A stretch of 62,847 nucleotides of DNA from Desulfosporosinus sp. Tol-M (GTDB lineage: Bacteria > Bacillota > Desulfitobacteriia > Desulfitobacteriales > Desulfitobacteriaceae). Each line of letters starts with the position of its first letter. Position 1 is the stretch's first letter. The notes under the pieces are model-generated. The model had not been told where the DNA came from. It saw only the letters and a list, made by a program, of their open reading frames with translations, and did no database searches. This document shows positions 40,316 to 49,642 of this stretch, in pieces. The position numbers were made by a program, and so were the translations under genes. The stretch is from the NCBI GenBank assembly GCA_000770645.1, contig JQID01000115.1:1-62847 (forward strand), given 5' to 3'.

Positions 40316-42784
40316 ATGACTGAACAAATGATCAGAGAAGAAAAGGAAATTCAAGTTTACGGTATGACTTGTCAGCACTGTGTTAACCATGTCGCTAAGA
40401 TCTTAGAAAAGTTTCCGGGTGTGGAACAGGTCCAGGTGTCATTGGAAGGTTCTAAGGCGGTCTTTGCTTGGGACCCGAAACAGGTCGATATGGCTGATAT
40501 TCGTCTAGAAATCGAGGAAGCCGGTTATTCGCTGGACAAACCTGCCGAGGAAGATCAAAGTCCGGTTGATCTTGGTTATGCCGCTCTAAATGAAGACAGA
40601 AGAAAACAACAATTTAAAGTGAGTGGGATGACCTGCACAAATTGTGCCCTGGCGATTGAGAAAAAGCTTAAAGGTACGCGAGGTGTCCAAAACGCTGCTG
40701 TTAACTTTGCAAGTGAAACGGTTTCTGTTGAGTTTGATCCGGGCCTTGTTAATATGAAAGAGATCCTGGAGCAAGTGAGGGATGCCGGGTATACTCCCCT
40801 GGAGCACAAGGCTGAAAGCCAAGAGGACAACGCGCTTAAACTGCGCAATTGGCTCATCTTCAGTGCGGTTCTTGCTCTGCCTATTATGCCGCTCATGTTT
40901 CTCCCCATGACAGCGCCGATGATGTATACGATCCTTGCCTTGGCAACTATTGTCCAGTTTACGGCCGGTTGGGCATTTTATCGTAGTGCCTTCCATGCTT
41001 TGAAAAACCGCTCAGCCAATATGGATGTCCTGGTTGCCCTGGGTATTACAGCTGCTTATGGGTATAGTTTAATGACAACATTGCATATGTTCTTCCCAAC
41101 GCTTTTCTTTGCAGGACCCAATTTTTTTGATACGTCAGCCTTGTTGATTACCTTTGTGCGTTTTGGAAAATATCTCGAGGCAAAAGCGAAAGGGCGGGCC
41201 GGTCAGGCCTTACAACGGCTGTTCGAGCTGCAGGCTGATCAAGCGCGCCTGCTTGTAAATGGGAAAGAAAAGGAAGTAGCAGCCTCAGATCTAAAGATCG
41301 GTGATATTGTCAGCGTTAAATCCGGAGAAAGAATACCGATAGACGGCGAGATTGTGGAAGGACAAGCCAGCATTGACGAGGCCATGCTTACCGGGGAATC
41401 CATTCCCGTCGATAAGGCAGTAGGAGATCCTGTGATCGGGGCGACGATTAATCGATCGGGAAGTATTAAAGTAAAAACCACCAAAACAGGTAAGGATACG
41501 GTACTTTCCGGGATTATCAAAATGGTGGAAGATGCCCAGGGGGTAAAACCTCCGATTCAACGCCTGGCGGATACCATTGCCAATTACTTTGTGCCAGCGG
41601 TGGTCTTTTTAGCGCTCATTACCTTTTTGGTCTGGTATTTTGCATTGCAAAGTACGTTCGTTTTTGCCTTTACAGCCGCTATAGCTGTTTTAGTGATCGC
41701 TTGTCCCTGTGCTTTGGGGCTGGCTACTCCTACAGCTATTATGGTGGGCAGCGGGGTAGGGTTAAATCGCGGTATCTTATTTAAATCCGCAGCTGTACTC
41801 GAAGGGATTGCGCACTTACAAGTGATTGGGTTTGATAAAACGGGGACGTTGACCAAAGGAACTCCCGCTGTAACAGATATAATACCTTATTCCTCTTATT
41901 CAAAACAGGATGTTCTCAAAATTGCGGGAGCAGGTGAAAACCCATCCATTCATCCCTTGGCCCAGGCTGTTGTTGCAGAGGCTAAGCAAGAACGGCTTGA
42001 CATTCAAGAAGTGACGAATTATCGGGAAGAGGGGGGCTATGGGGTTACCTGCGCCTTGGAAGGGCAGACGTTACTTATTGGCAATATTAAGCTGATGCAC
42101 TTGCACAGTATAGATGTTCAGGAAGCTGAACAGGATTTTCAGCGCCTGGCTGAAGCGGGCAAAACGACCAGTTTTATTGCTTTAGGCGGCCGGGTGATCG
42201 GGCTCATCGCTCTGGCGGATGTGGTTAAAGAGAGCACCAAAGAGGCGATTAACAGGCTGCATCAGTTAGGCTCAAAGACCTTAATACTTACGGGGGATAA
42301 TGAAAAAGTCGCCCATATGGTCGGAGAGCAGATCGGAATTGATGAGGTTATTGCCGAAATATTACCGCAAGATAAAATTAATATTATCAAGAAATATCAA
42401 GACCAAGGTTTCAAGGTGGCGATGGTGGGGGATGGAATTAATGACGCCCCGGCCTTAGCCCAAGCAGATATCGGAATTGCCATCGGCTCAGGAACCGATG
42501 TGGCCAAGGAAACAGGGGATGTGGTGTTAGTCCGTAATGATCTCCTTGATGTGGAACGGGCTATTCGTTTAGGGCGAAAAACGCTCGGAAAAATTAAGCA
42601 AAACCTTTTCTGGGCCTTGATTTACAATACCATTGGAATCCCGATAGCCGCAGGCGTCCTGTATCCCTTAACCGGGGAACTATTACCGCCCGAGTGGGCA
42701 GGACTAGCCATGGCCTTCTCCTCCGTGTCCGTAGTTGCCAGTTCGCTGATGTTGAGAAGGTATGACCAGAAACTAGAGGGTTAG
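40316..42784 (+). CDS. copA: Copper-exporting P1B-type ATPase
   Basis: About 822 residues: two N-terminal heavy-metal domains ('GMTCQHC', 'GMTCTNC'), eight membrane helices with the Cu(I) site 'ACPCALGLATPTAIMVGSG', actuator 'MLTGESIPVDKAVGD', phosphorylation 'FDKTGTLTKG', and hinge 'VGDGINDAPALAQADIGIAIGSGTDVAKET'. It pumps Cu+ out of the cytoplasm. ATG 40316 has AAAGGGAG upstream; an in-frame GTG at 40295 has none. copZ lies 150 bases downstream. Confidence 0.95.
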   Translation: MTEQMIREEKEIQVYGMTCQHCVNHVAKILEKFPGVEQVQVSLEGSKAVFAWDPKQVDMADIRLEIEEAGYSLDKPAEEDQSPVDLGYAALNEDRRKQQFKVSGMTCTNCALAIEKKLKGTRGVQNAAVNFASETVSVEFDPGLVNMKEILEQVRDAGYTPLEHKAESQEDNALKLRNWLIFSAVLALPIMPLMFLPMTAPMMYTILALATIVQFTAGWAFYRSAFHALKNRSANMDVLVALGITAAYGYSLMTTLHMFFPTLFFAGPNFFDTSALLITFVRFGKYLEAKAKGRAGQALQRLFELQADQARLLVNGKEKEVAASDLKIGDIVSVKSGERIPIDGEIVEGQASIDEAMLTGESIPVDKAVGDPVIGATINRSGSIKVKTTKTGKDTVLSGIIKMVEDAQGVKPPIQRLADTIANYFVPAVVFLALITFLVWYFALQSTFVFAFTAAIAVLVIACPCALGLATPTAIMVGSGVGLNRGILFKSAAVLEGIAHLQVIGFDKTGTLTKGTPAVTDIIPYSSYSKQDVLKIAGAGENPSIHPLAQAVVAEAKQERLDIQEVTNYREEGGYGVTCALEGQTLLIGNIKLMHLHSIDVQEAEQDFQRLAEAGKTTSFIALGGRVIGLIALADVVKESTKEAINRLHQLGSKTLILTGDNEKVAHMVGEQIGIDEVIAEILPQDKINIIKKYQDQGFKVAMVGDGINDAPALAQADIGIAIGSGTDVAKETGDVVLVRNDLLDVERAIRLGRKTLGKIKQNLFWALIYNTIGIPIAAGVLYPLTGELLPPEWAGLAMAFSSVSVVASSLMLRRYDQKLEG

Positions 42785-42934
42785 TCTTAAGAGAGAATTT
42801 GGGGAGCAGAGTTAGTTTTCCTCTGCCGGCAATTGAAAGTGCTTTAGAGAATAAGTATAAAAATATTACTGAAGTTAATTGTCATCTGGCATCAGGCCTC
42901 TGATCTCTGGCTTCTGAAAGCGGAGGTGAATAAA

Positions 42935-43135
42935 ATGAGCCGAACCATTCTTAAGGTTGAAGGCATGACTTGTACCCATTGCAAATTGAGAGTTGAAAAA
43001 GCGCTTCTTGTGGTAAGTGGTGTGGAAAGTGTTAAAGTCGATCTCGCGTCCAATGAAGCCCTTGTAACGGGAGATGCTGAACGTACAAAACTCATTAAAG
43101 CTATTGAAGATGCTGGGTATACCGTTGAAAAATAG
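42935..43135 (+). CDS. copZ: Copper chaperone CopZ-like heavy-metal-domain protein
   Basis: 66 residues, one HMA fold with the copper motif 'VEGMTCTHCKLRVEKAL'. It hands Cu+ to the N-terminal domains of CopA. ATG 42935 follows CGGAGGTG at the proper spacing; the GTG at 42926 is part of that site. Confidence 0.93.
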   Translation: MSRTILKVEGMTCTHCKLRVEKALLVVSGVESVKVDLASNEALVTGDAERTKLIKAIEDAGYTVEK

Positions 43136-43242
43136 GGAATTATACCCGCCTAATGAACGAACTGGCTTCCGTATGTGAATAGGTGGGCAGTATGCTGACA
43201 TATTAATAATGCTTTATAACGAAAATAATAAGAGAAAATAAT

Positions 43243-43273
43243 GAAGAGGGATATCTTTTCAATATCCCTCTTC
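43243..43273. terminator. Bidirectional terminator between copZ and spore-protein gene
   Basis: GAAGAGGGATAT / ATATCCCTCTTC perfect 12-bp stem with a seven-base loop. Confidence 0.8.
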
Positions 43274-43296
43274 ACCTTTTGGAAACCTGATCAATG

Positions 43297-43494
43297 CTAG
43301 ATTCTGCTTCCACCCTTGAGGTGTTCTTCAGCGAATTGAATCATCCGTTTGGTCATTTGGCCACCGACAGAACCGTTTTCACGACTAGTGCGGTCACCAC
43401 CAAGTTGTAGGCCCATTTCATTTGCTACTTCATACTTAAATTGATCCAATTTTTGTGAAGCACCTTGAGCAGCTGGTGTATTATTGTTTGCCAT
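43297..43494 (-). CDS. Alpha/beta-type small acid-soluble spore protein
   Basis: 65 residues with the full SASP layout: 'QKLDQFKYEVANEMGLQL', the GPR-protease region 'GGDRTSRENGSVGGQMTKRMI', and 'FAEEHLKGG'. It is expressed in the forespore and binds spore DNA to protect it. GGAGGG precedes the ATG. Confidence 0.94.
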   Translation of the reverse strand: MANNNTPAAQGASQKLDQFKYEVANEMGLQLGGDRTSRENGSVGGQMTKRMIQFAEEHLKGGSRI

Positions 43495-43622
43495 GATAGG
43501 TACCCTCCTTTAAATGTTTGTGTACCGAAACATTCTTATTATGTGTTAGAGAAATTAAATTACTCAGGTAATTATTGTTTAAAAATAGAGAGCCTTCCTA
43601 TTCTGGATACAATAAATGATGT

Positions 43623-44081
43623 TTAATTATCCTGCTCAGCGCAAAAAGCAGCGGCCTCTTCTGCGCTGTAATCCCCGTATACAAGTTTCATTAAACCAGG
43701 ATAATATGTGTCAAATCTAAGAACACCGTTCCAAACAATATTTAGTACCTGCTCTTTGGAAGGTTCTGCATCAGCCAGATCAAGGTACGTGCGATACCTG
43801 ATTTCTCCGTTATCCATATCCATTTCAAAATTACCATTGGCAAGTTCATAGTTAACACGACACATGAAATCACAGACTTCAAGACGTTTGGAGGGAGGGA
43901 TTTTTTGTTTAATATGCGTGTTACAGAGTAAGGATTCTTGCTCTTCATCAACAAGAAGGAAAGCATGGAAATCAGAATTAACGCCTCGGATCTCAAGTTT
44001 GATAATTTCATTTTTATTGTCAAAATCGAATTCCCAGCCATTTTGAGTTAGGATCTCATAGAGCACCCGAAACAAGGACAT
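43623..44081 (-). CDS. YbjN-domain-like hypothetical protein
   Basis: About 152 residues, acidic, with the alternating strand-helix pattern of YbjN/type III chaperone-like proteins ('LFRVLYEILTQNGWEFDFDNKNEIIKLEIRGVNSDFHAFLLVDEE', 'VCDFMCRVNYELANGNFEMDMDNGEIRYRTYLDL'). ATG 44081 is nine bases from AGGAGG; an ATG three codons earlier touches that site. Function unknown. Confidence 0.65.
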   Translation of the reverse strand: MSLFRVLYEILTQNGWEFDFDNKNEIIKLEIRGVNSDFHAFLLVDEEQESLLCNTHIKQKIPPSKRLEVCDFMCRVNYELANGNFEMDMDNGEIRYRTYLDLADAEPSKEQVLNIVWNGVLRFDTYYPGLMKLVYGDYSAEEAAAFCAEQDN

Positions 44082-44271
44082 GGTTACCATCCTCCTATAT
44101 CTGAGCTTTGAGCTTTTGCCTTCTTGTCTTGCATACAGATTCAACGTGGGGGCGGTTAATTCCTTCCCGTAATGGGGTGCTTATTCAAAAATATACTTTC
44201 CCAAAAAAAGAGGCTTTTTATTTTAGATCGCGAATAAGATTGAGATAATGATCTCCGAGGAGGTATAATAT

Positions 44272-45408
44272 TTGCATTCACTAAAACATAAAATTCTTTT
44301 CCTGCTGCTTAGTTCACTGTGTGTTTTGGCTGTGAGTTTAATCGTAGTATTCGGGTGGCATATGCGTGTGCGGGCGGTGGATGCAGCAATTATTAAGGCA
44401 AATACAGATTTAACAATGGGTATGGAAATCATTAATCTCACCAACCCTGGTCCCTGGCATGTACAAGATGGCATGCTTTACAAAGGACAAACTCAAATTT
44501 CCCATAACGCGGAACTTGTAGATCATTTAGCTGATTTAACCGGCGATACAGTAACTTTATTTCTCGGAGATACCCGCATCGCCACCGCTGTACGCAGTGC
44601 AAATGGAGAGAGAGCGATTGGAACAAAGGTGTCGGATATTGCTGCTCAGACCGTTTTAATAAAAGGCCAGACTTACCTTGGTGAAGCGGATGTCGTTGGG
44701 GAGCTTTACCAGACAGCCTACGAACCCATTCGTGACGCAAATGGGGATATTATCGGAATCTTCGGCGTTGGAATTTCTCGAAGTTACGCACAGGAATTTA
44801 TATCTTATTCGCTAATTCAATTGGCTTTATTCGGCTTGGGATTGACCCTGATTGTTGGTTTAGTAACTTATTTTTTTAGCCGGAAAATCGTCATTAGTCT
44901 ATTACATGAAACTACGTTTGGGTCGCGGAATGTAGCCACCCAACAAGCTGCTGAGGAAGTCAATGTATCTGATGCCGGAGAGATCCGTGACCTGGTGGTT
45001 GCTTTTAACCAAATGGTGGAACGATTTGAGGGCATAGCTGACGAAATGAGTCAAGTTATTATCCCAAAGGTCGCAAAAGTGGAATATTTACCTTTGGCGG
45101 ATGTCAAAATGGAAGAGGCCGATGGAATCCTGAATGATCTTATCAAGCAATGTTGCCTTGGACAACAAGGTTTGCCCAAAGGGTTGAATCAACTCACCCT
45201 AAAGCAAATTATCTCTTATTTGCGTGAGACGAACGAACAGGTTTCAGCAGAAAAAGTCGCGGAGGGTGTTAATCTTACAAGGGTAACAGTTCGCAGATAT
45301 CTGGAATTCCTGGAACAATGTGGATTTCTGACAACAGAGTTAAAATATGGAACAGTAGGGAGACCGGTTAAACTGTTTCAGCCGGTACGCGATTTAATGC
45401 AACAATAG
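44272..45408 (+). CDS. Membrane Cache sensor fused to a CitB-type DNA-binding domain
   Basis: 378 residues. Membrane helix 8-28; an extracytoplasmic single-Cache domain about 35-172 ('TVTLFLGDTRIATAVRSANGERAIGTKVSD', 'GEADVVGELYQTAYEPIRDANGDIIGIFGVGIS'); membrane helix 180-202; a HAMP-like helix pair 203-262; and a C-terminal winged helix 305-370. The winged helix ('VTVRRYLEFLEQCGFLTTE', 'YGTVGRPVKLF') matches the output domain of CitB/DcuR response regulators. There is no histidine kinase and no receiver domain, so it would be a membrane-tethered one-component regulator. TTG start with GAGGAGG upstream. It precedes the formate dehydrogenase operon on the same strand. Confidence 0.85.
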   Translation: MHSLKHKILFLLLSSLCVLAVSLIVVFGWHMRVRAVDAAIIKANTDLTMGMEIINLTNPGPWHVQDGMLYKGQTQISHNAELVDHLADLTGDTVTLFLGDTRIATAVRSANGERAIGTKVSDIAAQTVLIKGQTYLGEADVVGELYQTAYEPIRDANGDIIGIFGVGISRSYAQEFISYSLIQLALFGLGLTLIVGLVTYFFSRKIVISLLHETTFGSRNVATQQAAEEVNVSDAGEIRDLVVAFNQMVERFEGIADEMSQVIIPKVAKVEYLPLADVKMEEADGILNDLIKQCCLGQQGLPKGLNQLTLKQIISYLRETNEQVSAEKVAEGVNLTRVTVRRYLEFLEQCGFLTTELKYGTVGRPVKLFQPVRDLMQQ

Positions 45409-45476
45409 GTTAAGATTATTGGCATTCGATCTACCTCCGGCGGTCACTTCTCGTCATTCTTAAGCTCCAGGGATAT

Positions 45477-45568
45477 TTGGTCATCCTTGGTTAGTTTTGG
45501 TCGGCCTTGGTCTTGTTCATTCTTGGTCATTCTTGGTCATTCTTGGTTAGCCTTGGTTAGCCTTTGGT
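45477..45568 (+). repeat. Helically phased TTGGT array (nine copies, about 10-bp period)
   Basis: TTGGT begins at 45477, 45487, 45497, 45507, 45523, 45533, 45543, 45553 and 45564. Spacing is 10 bp except one step of 16 and one of 11. The best unit is CATTCTTGGT (three perfect copies). One unit per helical turn puts all copies on one DNA face. It lies in the 386-base gap between the Cache regulator and fdhA. Confidence 0.85.
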
Positions 45569-45692
45569 CATCACGTGAGGGCTTGGTGCCGGCAAAGTTT
45601 TTTTTATGTACATGGCGCTTTTTTTTAATTTACATAATGAACACAATGGTGACTGAATGTTCAAAAAGAGATAAGCTGTAAAAGTAGAATGA

Positions 45693-45736
45693 GAAAATTT
45701 AAATAAAGTGAAATGTTTCACCCATTTTAAATTTTC
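45693..45736. promoter_or_regulatory. Nested palindrome with a Rex-like core upstream of fdhA
   Basis: The core GTGAAATGTTTCAC (45708-45721) is a perfect inverted repeat resembling the Rex half-sites TTGTGAA-n4-TTCACAA. It is enclosed by GAAAATTTAAA / TTTAAATTTTC arms (45693-45703, 45726-45736). It lies about 60-100 bases before the fdhA start, suitable for redox (NADH) control. The outer TT/AA of the Rex consensus are not conserved. Confidence 0.5.
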
Positions 45737-45794
45737 AAACGAAATGACTTAGGTATTAGGTATGGGTTAAGTAATTAATAGGGGAGGAAAAGAG

Positions 45795-48700
45795 ATGGAT
45801 GTTTCTCGACGTGGTTTCCTTAAGCTCTCAGGGCTTTCCATCGCAGCTTTTGCCACTGGATTGGGATTTGACCCAGCCGTTGCGGAGGCTAAAGGGTATG
45901 CGTTGAAACTGGAAGGAACCAAAAAGATCCCAGGTCTCTGCCATTTCTGTGCCGGTGGATGTGGGACGCTCTCGTATGTAAAAGAGGGCAAGTTGGTTCA
46001 TTTGGAGGGTGACCCGGATCATCCGACCAATGAAGGGGCTCTCTGTCCTAAGGGGGCAAGTTTACTGAGCGTTGCCTACTCACCAAATCGTCTGACTAAG
46101 CCGAAACGGCGTGCTCCTGGATCTGACAAATGGGAAGACATTTCCTGGGAAGAGGCACTGGACCGTGTTGCCAAGAAAACCAAAGAAGTCCGGGATGCCA
46201 GTTGGAAAGCAGCCGATGAGGTTGTTGATGCTAAAACCGGACTAAAAAAAATGTTAACTGTTAACCGTGCTGAAGGGATCGCCTTCTTGGGTTCTGCAGA
46301 AGTAGACAATGAAGAGTCTTACCTGTTTACGAAATTCTGCCGGTTAATAGGAACCCCTTACCATGAACATCAGGCCAGGGTGTGACACTCTTCCACAGTG
46401 GCAGGTTTGTCACCTTCATTTGGCCGCGGTGCGATGACCAATTCATGGTCAGATTTATACAATTCCGAGGTCTTTTTAATTGCGGGAAGTAACTGCGCTG
46501 AAAACCATCCGGTTGCCATGAAGTGGATTCTTCGGGCTAAAGAAAAAGGCGCCAAAGTAATCGTCGTCGATCCACGTTTTACCCTGACAGCTAATAAAGC
46601 CGACATCTTCGCCCAAATCCGTCCGGGAACGGATATTGCTTATCTGGGTGCAATTATTAATTATATTATCGAAAAGAAATTATATGATGAGAAGTATGTT
46701 CTTAATTACACTAATGCCCTGCTTAAGGTCAGCAAAGACTACAAACTGGAAGAAGGTCTCTTCTCTGGTTTTGATCCTAAAACAAAGAAGTACGCTACCC
46801 CAAGCTGGGGTTATCAACTTGGACCGGATAATAAACCCCTGAAAGCTGACAGTCTTGAGGACCAGGATAGCGTATTTGCTAAGCTCAAAGCTCACTATTC
46901 CAGATATACCTTGGAAACAGCCGAAAAAATTTCGGGAATTCCGGCCGCTAAAATTAAAGAAATTGCCGATGTCTTCTCGAAAGGGAAACCGGCAAGCATT
47001 CTTTATGCGATGGGAATGACCCAACATACTACGGGTACGCAAGGTATTCGGGCTTATGCCATCATTCAATTGTTATTAGGTAATATTGGTAAAGCCGGTG
47101 GCGGGATCAATGCCCTGCGCGGAGAGCCAAATGTTCAGGGTTCGACGGATATGGCTAACCTTGTTCACCTCTTGCCGGGTTATTTGCCCTATCCTATCAA
47201 TAGTGATACGACCACGCGTGATTATTATGTGCGCAACGGGTCATTTTTTGAAAAGCATCTGGTCGCCCTTCTTAAAGCTTGGTATGGCGAAAACGCTACC
47301 CAGGAGAATGACTATGGGTTTAGCTATTTGCCGAAGACTGATCCCAAAGTGAATGCAACGATAATGAGAATGTTTGGACTGATGGAAAAGGGACAGTTTA
47401 AAATGCTCTTTAACTTCGGATCGAACGGAATGGTCTCTTTGCCGGATCTAGCGCTCGTCCGTGCCGGCTTATCGAAACTCGAAATGTTGGTCGTATCGGA
47501 TATTTTTGAAGTTGAAACTGCTCAGTTCTGGCGTGATCCGGCGGTTAAATCAGCCGATATCCAGACTGAAGTTATCTTGTTTCCAGCATCATTTTCTTAT
47601 GAAAAAGCCGGTTCCATGTCGAACTCTTCACGCTTGATTCAGTGGAAAGAAGCTGCGATTAAACCGCTCGGGGATTCGAAACCGGACCTTGACTTGGTTG
47701 ACTTCCTCTTTAAGAAAATTCGCAAGTTATATGCCGGGAGCACGGATCCTAAAGATGCTCCGATTTTGAAGGCCCGCTGGGACTACGGTGAGGAACCCAG
47801 CGCTTTGAAAGTGCTTCAGGAACTGAGTGGCTATGACGAAACAACAGGTAAGCTTTTCCCGACAATAGGAGATTATCTTAAAGCGCCGATCGGTACGGCA
47901 TCTACAGGCTGTTGGATTTATGCCGGTGTCACGGGGAATGGAAACCTTGCGGCTCGTCGCAAGAATACCGATCCGTCAGGTCTGAAACTGTTCAGAGAGT
48001 GGGCTTTTTCCTGGCCTGGAAATACTCGTATTCTTAATAACCGGGCTTCCTGCGATGAATTGGGACAGCCTGTCGACGCCAAACGCAAACTTATTTGGTG
48101 GGATGCCGCTGCCAATGTATGGGCAGGAAATGACAATGGGGACCTTATAGATAAGACCAAGGGACCAGATACTCCGGAAGGGAAGGTAAGTTTCCGGATG
48201 TGCCCAGAGTTAGTTGGCCGCTTATTCGCACCTCCTTTTATGAGCGGATTGCCGGCTGAAAAATCTGCGGATGGTTTGCCTGCTGTCGGTGTTCGTGCAG
48301 CATCAACATGCGGAGATGGACCGTTACCGGAATTCTACGAAGCAGTAGAAAGTCCGATAACTAATCTTTTGCATCCCAAGGTTTCAACCAGCCCAATGGC
48401 GCAGGTGGTATCGACTAAGATTGGTAAGGCGGAAGATTTCCCATTTATTTTGACTACCTATAGGACAGTCGATCATTTCTGTTCCGGCGGAATTACGCGC
48501 AACATCCCATGGCTGAATGAAAATAGTCCGGAACCGTTTGCGGAGATCAGTAAGACCTTAGGTAAGAAAATTGGAGTAAAAGAAGGAGATATGGTCGAAG
48601 TTTCTTCCGCACGCGGAAAAATTAAAGTGCGCGCCTTAGTAACCGATCGTATCCAGTCCTACAAGATCGATGGCAAGGATACAGAAACCATTGGCATGCC

Positions 48701-48830
48701 CTATCACTGGGGATTTGCGAGCTTAAGTCCTGGTGCGGGTGCTAATGATATTACTATTGCTGCCTTGGATCCTGTAGCTAGTATTCCAGAGTATAAAGTT
48801 TGCCTATGCAATATAAGGAGGGCAAATTAA
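45795..48830 (+). CDS. fdhA: Formate dehydrogenase catalytic subunit, selenocysteine-containing, Tat-exported
   Basis: 1,011 residues read through an in-frame TGA at 46383-46385. The N-terminus carries a twin-arginine signal 'SRRGFLKLSGLSIAAFATG'. A 4Fe-4S site follows ('CHFCAGGCGTLSYV...CPKGAS'). The Sec context is 'YHEHQARV-U-HSSTVAGLS', matching FdnG/FdhA 'ARVUHxxTVAxL'. Further on are the molybdo/tungsto-bis-PGD domains ('GSNCAENHPVAMKW', 'LLGNIGKAGGGINALRGEPNVQG') and the C-terminal dinucleotide-binding domain. It oxidises formate on the outer face of the membrane, passing electrons to the Fe-S and cytochrome b subunits. A gene caller that ignores recoding splits it at 46385. Confidence 0.96.
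46398..46413 (+). promoter_or_regulatory. Bacterial SECIS hairpin of fdhA
   Basis: GTGGCA-GGTT-TGTCAC forms a six-bp stem with a GGUU loop, 12 bases after the UGA. This is the spacing and loop type bound by SelB, as in E. coli fdhF/fdnG (GCAGGUCUGC). It supports recoding of the UGA as selenocysteine. Confidence 0.82.
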
Positions 48831-49642
48831 TGACAAGGAAAATGGTTTTAGTTGATACTTCATTATGTACGGGATGTAAGGCGTGCTCTGTGGCCTGCAA
48901 GGCGTGGAACGAACTTCCGGCGGAGAAAACCAAGCTGGTCAAGAGTTATCAAATTCATAAGGACTTTACCCCGACGACTTTCACCTATATGACATTTGCA
49001 GAAAAATATGAAAATCAAAAGAATAGCTGGCTGATACGGAAGGCACAATGTTTCCACTGTGCCGACCCTGCGTGCATGAAGGCTTGTCCTCAGAAAGCAA
49101 TTTATCAGACGGACTCGGGGTACGTCCTAGTCGATCAGGATAAATGTATTGGCTGCGGTTATTGTGCAACAAACTGCCCGTTCGGGGTTCCGAAGATTGA
49201 TGAGGTTAAGAATAAAGCCTTTAGATGTACGGGGTGTATTGACCGGGTCGAAAATAACCTCCTTCCAGCGTGTGTCCACACGTGTCAACCAGGTGCTTTA
49301 AGCTTTGGAGAACGTGACGCTATGCTGGCCAAAGCGAAGAAGCGTCTTGCTGAGGTTCAGAAGACTCAGCCCAAGGCGCAGCTCTATGGAGAAAAGGAAA
49401 TGGGTGGCACGACGTATCTCTATTTATTAATGGATAGTCCAGAGGCCTATGGCCTCCCGGTTAATCCTACGATTCCGCTCTCTCTGACCTTATGGAAGGA
49501 TGGAATTCAGCCGCTTTTCAAATATGTTTGGCCTGCAACGGCTGTGGCGGTAGTTGTGGGGGGTCTCTCCAACCTCTTACAAGGGAATTATCGCAACAGA
49601 GGCCATGAAGAGAATGATGGAAAGAAAGGGGGGAAACACTAA
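48830..49642 (+). CDS. Formate dehydrogenase iron-sulfur subunit
   Basis: 270 residues with four 4Fe-4S cysteine groups: 'CTGCKACSVACKAWNE', 'CFHCADPACMKACPQKAI', 'CIGCGYCATNCPFGVPK' and 'CTGCIDRVENNLLPACVHTCQPGAL'. A C-terminal membrane anchor ('VWPATAVAVVVGGLSNLL') follows. It is the FdnH-type electron wire from FdhA to cytochrome b. ATG shares a base with the fdhA stop (TAATG) and has AAGGAGG upstream. Confidence 0.95.
   Translation: MTRKMVLVDTSLCTGCKACSVACKAWNELPAEKTKLVKSYQIHKDFTPTTFTYMTFAEKYENQKNSWLIRKAQCFHCADPACMKACPQKAIYQTDSGYVLVDQDKCIGCGYCATNCPFGVPKIDEVKNKAFRCTGCIDRVENNLLPACVHTCQPGALSFGERDAMLAKAKKRLAEVQKTQPKAQLYGEKEMGGTTYLYLLMDSPEAYGLPVNPTIPLSLTLWKDGIQPLFKYVWPATAVAVVVGGLSNLLQGNYRNRGHEENDGKKGGKH

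Noticed and set aside
45477..45568. CRISPR-like array
   Set aside because: Units are only about 10 bp, without spacers of CRISPR length, and no cas gene is in the window.
45487..45681. Plus-strand ORF through the TTGGT array
   Set aside because: Its open frame comes from the repeat. There is no ribosome site and the encoded peptide has no family resemblance.
46383..46385. Premature stop splitting fdhA into two genes
   Set aside because: The TGA sits exactly at the selenocysteine position of formate dehydrogenases, with a SECIS hairpin 12 bases downstream, so it is recoding, not a nonsense mutation.
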